Source: Rhodamnia argentea | Lineage: Eukaryota > Streptophyta > Magnoliopsida > Myrtales > Myrtaceae | Direction of reading: 5' to 3' | Length of the DNA stretch: 64,000 nt | NCBI RefSeq assembly: GCF_020921035.1 | Contig: NC_063154.1 | Coordinates: 6,386,001-6,450,000 of the forward strand | Shown here: positions 35,857 through 46,900 of the stretch, piece by piece | How the letters are laid out: every line of letters begins with the position of its first letter | Numbering within the stretch: position 1 is the first letter of the stretch | Position numbers and translations under genes: made by a program | The notes under the pieces: generated by a model | Databases searched by the model: none | What the model was told of the DNA's origin: nothing | Seen by the model: the letters and a program-made list of their open reading frames with translations, nothing else

Positions 35857-38241
35857 ATGACGAGCAGAGGCAACCGTCGCGGCGTCGATGAACCTGACAA
35901 CAGCAGTGGCAATGGTGGCGATGACCGGTGGAGAGCTGAAGAAGCCATCGGCGGCAACCGAGAAGCGCTGGAGGCTCTCAGAGAGCTCATCACCTTCCCT
36001 ATTCTCTACTCCCGCGAAGCTCAGAGGCTTGGCCTCAAGGTATCGCTCGCTCCGTCGATATGATTCTCTCTCTCTCTCTCTCTCTCTCTAGCTGCAATCC
36101 AAGAATGTCCCGTTTCGATTTTGACGTGACCACGTTTTGCGATGTTTCTCGCAGTGGCCGCGAGGCTTGCTTCTCTACGGACCACCGGGCACTGGAAAGG
36201 TACTCGATCGACAATGTCCTGTTACCTGTAATCTAGAGCAATTTGTTCCATTTTCCTGGAGCGCCTTTCCGTTGTCATAGGAGCGTGATTGGTTTTCTTT
36301 TCTCGGATCGAGTGATTTCATTTCGGTTCATCTACCTTGCTAGACAAGCTTGGTTCGTGCAGTTGTACAAGAGTGTTCTGCGCAGTTAACCATTATCAGG
36401 TACTCTCAATGCACCTCTGTATTATGCATTCGCTTTTCTCGGGGTAGTTGTTCTTGTTCAAACTATAAAACAATCTGAAAACTACGGAAATAAAAACCAT
36501 TCACTTTTCAACTAATTGCTGCTTGCAGATGAAATTACGCTCTTAACTTTGTAATCTTCCGGGCTTGCTTTAGACGCAAGGTATTGCTTACAACTGAATT
36601 CTCTTGGTCTGTGCTGCAGCCCACACTCTGTTCACAAAGCTCATGCTGGAGAAAGTGAGAGTATTCTGCGAGAATCTTTTTCTGAAGCATCTGCTATTGC
36701 AATGTCGGGCAAGCCATCGGTTATCTTCATAGATGAAGTAGATGTGCTCTGCCCTCATCGTAATTCGAGGTAAAATCACAATAATCTCCTACTCAGCGAT
36801 CAATTATTGGCTTCGGGAATCATTTTGCTGTGGAGGAACCGAAAAGTCACATCATTTAATAAAAGAAATATGGAAAACAGGTGAATATAATATAAGCAGC
36901 ATTAGGGATTTTCTTAAACAGTTGAGGCATAACTTGGAAATTAGTAGCGGTGTGCAGAAAAACCTGTGGAACCTGTGGACCCTTCAGAACCGGCATGGTT
37001 GGGTATGTTCTAGGGTGGGTTTAAGAGCTGTTCCAGGTTCCAAAATCTAGGAGCTAGTGAGTACAAGGTAGGTTTCATGGTTTGGGTTTATAATACCATG
37101 CACGCAACCTATACCTTGGACCCTGTTACTTGTTCAGATTTCCATATATGATGTTACTTGAGAAAATTCTTAATAATTTATGACTTCCACTTTTTCATTG
37201 TGAAATCTTCACATATGAGCACGTGAAAGCCCTAGCTGTATTGGCTATCTCTGAGCCATCAGGAAAAATAATCTCCAACCCCATTTCACCCCTTTCTCTC
37301 TATGACAAGCTTGGGTGTGTCTACACCGATACCATTTAATTCATTCTTTCAGTAGAGTTGGATAGGTTTTCATGTAAATTAGATTTAAATGATGGGCAGA
37401 AGCTGATTTATTTCTTTGTTTTTTCACCTTCGATGATTATCTGTTTAGGATTTTGGTTCTATTTAACATGAAGGTGTATTTTACATGCATTCCATTTGTC
37501 ACAAATTTTTATGCTATAAATTTTCCTTCAAAGTATTACAAGGTAGTCCAGGGTACCCCGAACTTGTGGGTGGTTTCAAGAGCCTATAGGGCGAGCTCCA
37601 GGGTAAAGTAAATACCCTACCCACTTTGAAACCCGCACACCCCTAGAAACCAGGACAAGTATTATCCTTTTACCATAAGATAAAGTTATTCAAACTATAT
37701 CTACAGTAAGTTGAGGTACTGAGTGTGACATCAAAATAATTGTGATATATGTGATTATTCAGAGAACTAGTTGTTCAAAGGTGATTTTATGGGACTATAA
37801 ATTGTTTTATGGTCATATTTGTGATTGGGCAAGCTATGTGATGGCATGTATAGCAGGCAATCAAATTTGGGTGCTCAATTTTGGCACATGGTTTTGCTGA
37901 GTGCGATTAGTTAGTGCCATAAATGTCATCTTTTCCTTCATTCTAGTATCTATAACCTTTTGTCTTTTTTCGAAAAGTAAAAAGCTGTTCACATGTCACT
38001 GAGATTTTATGTTTTTTTTTTTTTTTTACCATTATCAAACTCAAAAGTTCCTGGGAACTGTCGTCCTAATGATGGGGAAACATTGGTCGGCAAATTTATC
38101 ACGATTTCCTTGATTCAGACATATTCAGTGTGTTTAGAAGATTTCATTAGTTTCAAGCATAGAGTTTACTGTCATGTTCATATGCTCGCTTGAAGGTGCC
38201 CTTTCAAGGTGTTGCAAGAAAACGATCTCATCGAAAACTAG

Positions 38242-38284
<43 letters not shown>

Positions 38285-41200
38285 TTGATGTGGACTTCAC
38301 CTGCAATTAGGCGGTGACATAAAAGCAGCTAGCAGAGCAATGACATTTCGGACCATTATCAGTTGTATGCTGAATTGCAAATTCTCCTGTTTGTTTCCCT
38401 CATTTTTGCTATTACTTTGCCATAAAGATTACTTGGCAATCTTCAGTTTAATTCAAGTTATTTCTTGAAGTGCAGAAGAGAGCAAGATGTCCGTTTGACG
38501 TCTCAATTATGTACCCTGATGGACTCTATTCAGCCATTACCAGGATCATTGCCACAATTAGTTGTTGTTGCATCGACTAACAGGTTAAATCTTCACATGT
38601 GGACAAGGGCTTATTGTTGTAGGATATATTAGGGTATTGTTTAATAATGAGATTATATTAGATTTCGTCCTTCTGATAATTAGTCTTGGCCCCTTTCGCA
38701 TGCCTCCTTAAACTTGATACCTTAAGCTTTTGTAGGTTATTATACTATGAGGACTATTAAAGAGAAGCCATATTTCATTCATTCCGCTGTTCCTTCTTAG
38801 TGTGAAACTTTTTATCCTGCTTTTGAGAAGAATTTCGGTGATCCACATTGGTTGCTGAGAGCCAATGACCCTAATCTGTATTGCTTCATTTTTTTCTAAG
38901 AATGGATAATCACAACTAGATGACTATCTTGATGAGGCTCCCTAAGTACATTTTGTCCATTTTCTTTGGTCATTTGTTCTCTTCGTTCAGTACTTGCTTT
39001 CTGTATTTGCAGAGTGGATGCAATTGACCCTGCACTTAGAAGGTATGGGCGTTTTGATGTTGAAATAGAAGTTACAACACCCAATGAAGAAGAGCGCTTT
39101 CAAGTTCTCCAGGTATCATAGAAATTATTGCATTAATAGGCTGTTTCCAAGATCATACTGGATGCATCTGCCACACTATCTTATTAAGGCTGCACAGATT
39201 TTTGAAACCTGAAAGCTGAGAGTTTAAGTTAGTTGAATGTTGAGGTTTACTCAAAGTGGATATAGCAGTTTGACTCCTTGTTTCTTGATTTTCAGCTGTA
39301 CACAAAAAAAATTCCTTTGGATCCTACTGTTGACTTGAGATCCGTCGCTCTAATGTGCAATGGATATGTTGGAGCTGATTTAGAAGCTTTATGCCGTGAA
39401 GCAACTGCTTTTGCTCTTAAAAGGTTTTCAGATGTAGAGCAGGCACTTTTGCTTACAATGGAAGATTGGGACTATGCTAGATCTATTGTTGGCCCAAGTA
39501 TAACAAGGGGTGTTACTGTGGAAATTCCTAAGGTATCATGGGATGATATTGGAGGATATAAGGAATTGAAGGTCAGTGACTCATTTTTGTGTGCTCGGTT
39601 CTTGGTCGTCCGTTTTTTTACTTTTGTACCTTCTTAACTTTCATCAGAGGAAAATTCAGCAAGCTGTTGAGTGGCCTATCAAACATTCTGCTGCTTTTTC
39701 AAGGCTGGGAATATCACCAATACGTGGAGTACTTCTGCATGGACCTCCAGGGTGCTCAAAAACTACTCTTGCGAAAGCCACTGCTCATGCTACCCAAGCT
39801 TCTTTTTTTTCCTTGAGGTTTGACGTCAGCAACTCCCTGAATAATTATATATGCTCCGAAACTTTAAGGAGAGGGGGAATTATCCATCCTTCACCCTAGG
39901 CAATAAAGCAAAGTTCCACCTTCCACTATATCCAAGGGCTTGTTGTTTCACGAGTCTGGAGGTTAACTTTAATATATTCCAGGATGGGCAAAGAAAGGTG
40001 GAATATGAAACTCTGTGGAATGGGCTTCGAGAATTGATCAGCTGTTACATCCAGTATAAGCAAACCTACCCTCTGACAAGATGTTTTGTTCATGTGAACA
40101 AACTGTTTATGGCTTTTATTTTGATATGAATGATGACTGAAAAATTATTTAATCTGTGGGTGGATTGATTTCTTGGATTGTCTTAAAAAATTGCTGCTAA
40201 TTAAGTAGGTGCTTATGCAGCATAGTCAACCACACTGTGATTAACTATGCTGATGATGTTGATGTTGATGTTGTTATGCAGCGTAGTCAATCACACTGTG
40301 AATCATAATCGTTGGATCTTCTATCTGAGTTAAAGACCAAAATCTTAGAAGGACTTGTATTGAAGATTCAGCATCTTTCTTAACTTACTTGTCTTAGTAA
40401 ATCTTCTTACTCAATTATCATAAAAGGATACTCCATCCTTTATTAATTGATTCTGCAGTGGAGCTTGACTTTGGCCACATGCTGATGCTAATTTGTAGTG
40501 AAGATAATAGGATGAGGGCCTGATCATCTAAGAAGTTGCTGATGTAATTAATTTCTTCAGCCATTGAGAGAAGGTAGTTGCAATAGTGTGATAATAAGGG
40601 TACTTTCCATTTATATCTTGAAATAGATTCCAACTCTATGACGTGATTAACTTATAGCTAAGCATGATTGACTACGCCAGAAACTGGATGCTAGAAAAGC
40701 CAAGATTCTGTGCTGTTGACAAATCGAAGTTGCGACCCTAAAAAATATCTCCTGTCTGTTTGGTATCATGTTAGCCAAAAGTTGAGAGGATGTAACCATC
40801 CTAAATGTTCCGCTTTTCCTTTTCTGATTTTCTGATGCTATTATCACATTCCTTTATATTGAGAATTCGCAAACTTCATATTTCAGTGGAGCAGAATTAT
40901 ATTCAATGTATGTCGGAGAGGGGGAAGCCTTATTGAGGAATACCTTCAGGAGAGCTCGTCTTGCGGCACCGAGCATCATATTTTTTGATGAGGCTGATGT
41001 TGTGGCAGGCAAGCGGTGAGTTTATTGAGGGTTGCAAAAAATCATTCTTAGGGTGTTCCATGCAAGCTATGGTGCTCTCGTTTGTTCTCTTCGCATATAG
41101 TTGTAGACCAGGAAGATTTTCTTTGAGTACATTTCTGGAAGAAGTTGTCTTTTCTTAGAAAGCATGTGTATTCATCACTGGTATTGAAGTATAATTTAAC

Positions 41201-42433
41201 CCAATGTCGTTTTAGTTAATGTAATGAACATGGGAATGAGTGAAGGGTGCTACCTCAACATGTTGTGCGAAAGATACCCTCCCATATCTTTTCTCGTTTA
41301 ATTTGTCAGGCGAACCTCCTACTATGTGAAAAGTTCTTAATGTTTGTTGAGTTCCTGGTTATTTTCTTCTCCATGATATCTGACTTATTTTTGGACGATA
41401 AAGTTGGCAATTGCAAATAGAAGTGGACGTGTAATGTGGCTTCTCTATTTGGTTCACTTGCAGTGGAGGTAAATCAAGCAGCAATGCCATAGTTGGAGAG
41501 AGGCTATTGTCCACATTGTTGACTGAGATGGACGGTTTAGAGCTGGCAAATGTGAGCATTATTGTGTTTGATAAATGGTAAATTATGATTGGCTTCCATC
41601 TCATGCTACATCATATGGGCAGGGAATCATTGTGTTAGCTGCTACCAATCGGCCCCATGCAATTGATGGTGCACTTATGCGGCCTGGACGTTTTGATTTG
41701 GTAAGGCGCGTTACTACTTCTTGATATAGACTTCAGGCTGTAATTCTCCCGAGTTCTTTATGGATTATGTACTCTGTTAAGTGCTTGTCATTGGAAATTC
41801 TGATCCACCTTTCTGAAGTTAGTGAGTCCAGATTGGCTTTAGCTTGTGAATAATGTCATATAATTCCTTAATATTGGCAATTTACTTAGTCTCCACATAA
41901 TTATGGTTCTAGTTCTTATTAACTTTTAGTTTGACTTTTTAGTCTAAATAAGATGTTTGTTGAGCTAATTTCGGTTTCAACTTTTGAGTAAACTCTCTTT
42001 GAAGTATTGTTTAAAACTCAATCTAGCATTCTTAATATGAAATGAAATTTATCTTCGCGCTTTTATACTGCAATTATGTTTCGTTAAACATCCCCCCTAT
42101 TTTGGCAATTCTAAATTACTATCTCTAAATTAATAGGTGCTCTATGTACCACCGCCAGATTTGGTGTCTCGCCGTGAGATATTGCGCGTGCATACTCGAA
42201 ACATGAAGATAGGAAATGATGTTGATCTCAGAGATTTAGCAGAACACACGGAACGGTTCACGGGAGCCGAATTGGAGAGCCTGTGCAGGGAAGCAGGAAT
42301 GGTCGCTCTAAGAGAAAACATACATGCAACAGCCGTTTATGACCGTCATTTCCAAATCGTTAGGGAGTCCTTGAAGCCAGCATTGTCTGAAGCAGACATT
42401 TATTCGTATGAATCGTTCCGAAGGACTCGATAG
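35857..42433 (+). CDS. CDC48B: Cell division control protein 48 homolog B-like AAA+ ATPase
   Basis: A double-AAA ATPase of the CDC48/p97 superfamily, the plant-specific B type. It has no recognisable CDC48 N-domain, so its adaptors and substrates are unclear. Twelve exons join in phase: 35857-36039, 36155-36199, 36344-36399, 36620-36769, 38476-38583, 39013-39112, 39296-39571, 39648-39817, 40887-41015, 41464-41551, 41623-41700 and 42137-42433, giving 559 residues. D1 has Walker A GPPGTGK at 70-76, Walker B VIFIDEVD near 129-136, and VVVASTNR plus [12 protein letters not shown]2 has GPPGCSKT at 338-345, IIFFDEAD at 393-400, and [20 protein letters not shown]. In D2 a Ser replaces the second Gly of Walker A; I recall the same change in the Arabidopsis protein. 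The C-terminus ends at SYESFRRTR, shorter than the Arabidopsis protein as I remember it (about 600 residues). Confidence 0.92.
36065..36089 (+). repeat. (TC)n microsatellite in CDC48B intron 1
   Basis: A run of about 12 TC units lies just after the exon 1 donor. It may serve as the pyrimidine-rich part of the intron. Confidence 0.9.
36940..37680. repeat. Degenerate repeat sequence in CDC48B intron 4
   Basis: Two blocks (about 36940-37160 and 37540-37680) are rich in ggttccaggttcc, gtggaacctgtgg and accctgg motifs. On the opposite strand the first block resembles sequence at about 15880-15960 and 16200-16330, with the shared order catgcat, accatgaaa, ttac, tctag, ttttggaacc. This suggests remnants of one dispersed repeat family. 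Borders are uncertain. Confidence 0.35.
38249..38281 (+). repeat. (CT)n microsatellite in CDC48B intron 4
   Basis: An uninterrupted run of about 16 CT units about 195 bp upstream of exon 5. Likely polymorphic. Confidence 0.95.
40213..40301. repeat. Direct repeat pair in CDC48B intron 8
   Basis: A 28-bp unit (ttatgcagcatagtcaacca, then cactgtga) occurs at 40213-40240 and again with two changes at 40274-40301, separated by a gatgttgat microsatellite-like spacer. The first copy also contains a short inverted repeat gcatagt/actatgc. No function is apparent. Confidence 0.7.
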
Positions 42434-43937
42434 CTGAGGCCTTGTGACTGTACGATCCAAACTGACATGACCCTACTTGAAGCCGCACATCAGTTCACCT
42501 GGATCGGGGCATTCTGGATTATGGTCAACGGTTATGGTCTCCAGGAATCTGATTGTGGTTGTCGATAGCGGCTCGGGATCAAGCTTCGCCTCATTGATTG
42601 CTAGTTTGGACCTACCTTTTAATGCAAAAAGCGGGCCGGCGTGTTGAGTGCAGTTTCAAATGTTGTTGGGTTCAAAAGCTCATGAAGGGGGCTTTTTCAC
42701 GGAAACGTGGATTAGCTAGCAATAACATCACGAAAATGCTGTATAGTCGATCAGTTTGGTCCTCTTAACATGTGTTTCGATCTATCAAATGTCATCTGCT
42801 GATGTATGCTGGATGAGATCCGTGAGTCGATACATTTTAGTAAATTTGTCCAATGTTCGAGTAGATATCCAGTACTTTAGAAAATGTTTGTGTTGGTAAG
42901 TTACCCAGTCGCATTTGAAATTACTAATATCTAGTTGATTAACAATTTGATTATTTATGTTTGAATTTTCTTCGTGTTTGTTAAAATTTAATGGCATTAC
43001 TGGTATGGTCATTGCAAATATTTGAAAAAGGTAATAACAGAAAGTGAGATTCGCCAATCATATTAATTGGCGTGCTTATTGTCCGGAAAAGTGTAAAAAA
43101 AGCCTTGAACCTATTGCATTAGTGCCAATTTAGTCTTAAACTTTTTAATAGTGTCAATTTAGTTAGTGCCAATCATGTCATGTAGGGCGTTCGATGTTCA
43201 CGTTAGCAATATCTAGTCGGAAAGGCTGAATTGGCTATAGGTCAAAAGGTTTAAAACTAAATTGACATCATTAAAAAGGTTTGGGACTAAAAGGCTTTTT
43301 CCGACACTTTTCCTGTTTATTGTCCTACATTTGAATTTTAGTAAGCTCTGTTGACATGATGTTGCTGTGAATATATAATAGGAAAATTACAAACTTACCT
43401 TTGAAATTATAGATTTTTTGTTTATATGTTACCAAAATTATGCAGGCTATTATCATCTACATTACTGTTGAGATATAACTGCTTTAAATATTCGACAACT
43501 TTACTAATAGCATTGGAATTTAGTTATATTTGGTTGATCCATAACTCACTATCTTTTGTTTCAATTTTACAAGTGATTGTCAAAATTTACGAGTATATGA
43601 AGATAACATTAAATAATTAATATGAAAAACTTATGTTCTGGATAATTATTTACTTATTACAAATTGGACATATAGAAAATTACTATTTACGTGTAAAAGC
43701 TACTAATTGGTGATAGACTTAGAGTTAATCTGAACCTTGAAAAGGTGTTAAAAACATGAAAAATAATTAAGTATTGATGGATACATGCTTACCACCCAAA
43801 ATTAAAAAAAAAAACCGAAAAACCTCGGGGTTCATGTAATTTTGCTCCTCGTTAGAGACAGAGACATATACATTCTTCGCAGTTCACACTGAACCGAGGG
43901 CTCCGCCGGGGGGAAGAGGATTTGCTCTGTCGAATCG
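42434..43937. other. Intergenic region between CDC48B and the DEAH helicase gene
   Basis: Holds the CDC48B 3' UTR and the helicase promoter. It contains a transposon-like element at 43085-43316 and very AT-rich DNA from 43380 to 43800. No other gene is recognised. Confidence 0.5.
43085..43316. mobile_element. MITE with long inverted arms and 9-bp flanking direct repeat
   Basis: The left arm begins ggaaaagtgt, and the right arm ends acacttttcc plus three bases. Both arms contain aagcctt, caatttagt and aaacttttt blocks in inverted order. The 9-bp sequence ttattgtcc occurs immediately outside at 43076-43084 and 43317-43325. A 9-bp target duplication is typical of Mutator-type elements. The element is 232 bp and non-coding. 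Confidence 0.7.
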
Positions 43938-46900
43938 ATGGCTCAAGGCGTGGAAGGCGGCGCAACTCGACCTCCTCCGTTCAACGGGTCGGCCTCCCAC
44001 ACCAACGTCGCCAACAATGCCAAAACGAATCCCTCCTTCAATCGGTTCTTCTCTTTTCGTCTCCTTTTATACCCTGAATTGTCGCTAGTAATCTCCGTAA
44101 TCACGATCAACCGTCGGTTGACTAGTGTATTGATGCTCCCGAGGCGTTTTGGGGACTTAGTGAATGTCAGGAGTTAGAAACAGAGCCTGTGAACTCTTTA
44201 GCTTGTTCTTGGGGGAATCTGTAAATTGAATGCCCTTGAATTTTTGACTGGAATGCAGGTGGCAGAAGATCGCGCAGCAGAGGAAGTCTCTACCAATCGC
44301 GTCAGGTACTGTGGCCTGCCGTTTGGTTCTGTTTGTTTCCGGAAAATCCCCTTAGGTGGTTGTGGGTTTTGCCTGGGTTTCAGTGTCGATGCTTTCTTTT
44401 TGTCCCAGTTGAGAGGCGGCTCGTCCAGGAGGTGCGAAACAATGACACTTTGATAATTGTTGGCGAGACGGGAAGTGGAAAAACAACACGTAAGTATCCA
44501 TGTAGGTATTGTCAAACATAGTACGATGCAATAAGTTTGTTTCATGATGTTTTGTCATATCCATGAGATTTAGTGCACCACAGCCAACTGCTCTAAAAGC
44601 TTAAAATAATAGATGAAGACATGATTTAATATTTAATTATTCTGTCAATATCCAAGCGTAGAAACATTGAAAGTATAAGGTTGCACAGTGCAACATATTA
44701 CCATTGAAAAGCCCATGACATGTATAATTGTGCCTTTTGCTATTTCCTTTTCCCCCTTGTGGAAGTTGTTATATCCTTGGCATTTTTTTTTCCAGAGATA
44801 CCACAGTTTCTATTCAATGCTGGGTTCTGTCGCGATGGGAAAATTGTTGGGGTTACTCAACCACGGCGTGTGGCGGCTGTTACTGTTGCCAAAAGAGTGG
44901 CAGAGGAATCTGGGGTTGAGTTGGGCCAAAGGGTCGGGTATTCCATCAGATTTGATGACATGACATCCAGTTCGACAAGAATCAAGTACATGACGGATGG
45001 TTTGCTTCTAAGGTTAGGTTTTTGCCATTACTTTTTCCTGTAATTTGTGTAATATGTTCAGTCAGTTTCATGACATCTGCTCGTGATAATACCATACTAG
45101 TTTCCAATTGGGACATCCAGTGTGTTATCTGTGAAGATTGAAGATTCCTGCAAGATTCAGTAGTTGGGTGCATCGGTATTTTACAGTGCGCTAAAATGTC
45201 CAATGAGTCAAATCATTTTACCGAATTAATTTCATAATCTACATGTGATTGTAAAAAGAAGACTTACTGGTTTTATTTCTTTAGATCTATAGGTGGAACA
45301 AGATCTACTAACTAGCTGAAATTATTTTAGATATCTTGCTAATTGGTCTGAAGTTTGACTAAGCTTTAGTTCTTATTTTTTTAGATCTTCAAGGGAAGTT
45401 GGAACCAGTAGAAATTTCATACTTCCAATTACAAAGTATTGAGAAGTCATGTGAAACTTGTCTTCTGCCTAATTAGCAACTTATGTTGATTCCAATCTTT
45501 GCCTGCGGAGCTGATATGCTCTTCTACAGGGAAGCACTGTTGGATCCATATCTTTCTAGGTACTCCGTGCTTATTGTGGATGAAGCTCATGAAAGAACAG
45601 TCCACACAGATGTGCTGTTGGGCTTGTTGAAAGATGTTCAAAACAAAAGGTCTGCATCTGCCTATGGTTGTCCAAATACTGAAAATAAGCAGTTGAATGA
45701 TGGCGTGCTCTTGGACAAAGGGCAAGGTGTTTGGTCCGGTGCTATGAAACAATGCCAAAGTAGACGGTTTTCTACATTGAAGTTGATTATTATGTCTGCT
45801 AGCTTAGACGCACGTGTCTTCTCTGATTACTTTGGTGGTGCAAGAGCCGTCCATGTCCAGGGGCGGCAATTTCCTGTGGATATACTATATACTCTTCATC
45901 CTCAGCCAGATTATTTAGATGCAACCCTGATTACCATATTCCAGGTTGTTTTTTAATCCTTAATTGGTTAGGCCTTCTTTATGTCTTTATAAAAAGGAAT
46001 TACCACCTATTCTAGGAAGTTCATGTTTTGGTTCACAGTTGATGTGTCATTGCTCTAACTTTTGATGTGCTAGTTTTGGTGCTTTTTTGTTCGATGTCGT
46101 GTTGTAAGTATGACTGCAATGACCGTTTGCTAAACAGAAACTTTGTGGTAGTGTCTATAGAATGCAGTGTCGAGTGGGTTAACTCTCTATACATATTTAA
46201 GCATAAAAACATAGAATTTTTATGGATTATCCATAAGCTAGAATCTGCAGTAGCGCCTCAGGGTTTCTAGTTAATTGGTTTTCTGATTGCTGTAGCTTCC
46301 ATATATGTTTCCTTTTGAAGGCTTGCCAAACATTCTATGCCTCGTGGTTTTCCAAAATCACCTCTCGTTTATTTGACTAGGATAGGATACATAATTTGCC
46401 ATCTGACCTGATTCATGGAAAGGCATTTTAAGTGTATCCACGTAGAATGTGGTGCGTATATTCACTCAACGTCATTAATTTAAATGATGTCTCGATAAAG
46501 TTCCCTCATTTGTTTTCTCCTTGGAAATATTGCTATGCGGGCTACTCCTTTGTTTGATCCCATCAGTTGGCTTGGAATATTTGCAGTATTTGATAAGTGC
46601 ATGTTTTGCATTACTCAGATCCATTTGGAGGAGGGTCCAGGAGATGTCCTTGTATTCTTGACTGGTCAAGAGGAAATTGAATCCGTTGAAAGACTTATTC
46701 AGGAACGACTACGGCAGTTGCCTGAAAGCAACCGTAATATGTGGACTGTTTCTATATTTTCGTCTCAACCCTCTGAGAAACAAATGCGTGTCTTTGCACC
46801 CACTCCTCCTGGATTTCGTAAGGTGACCGTCCAAGCTGCTCAAATTTTTGCAATTCTTATATGTGCAGTGCTCCTGTTAAAGTCAGATCCTTTTCTATAA

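Noticed and set aside
38249-38281. Short regular repeat considered as a CRISPR-like array
   Set aside because: It is a simple CT microsatellite in a plant intron, with no spacers.
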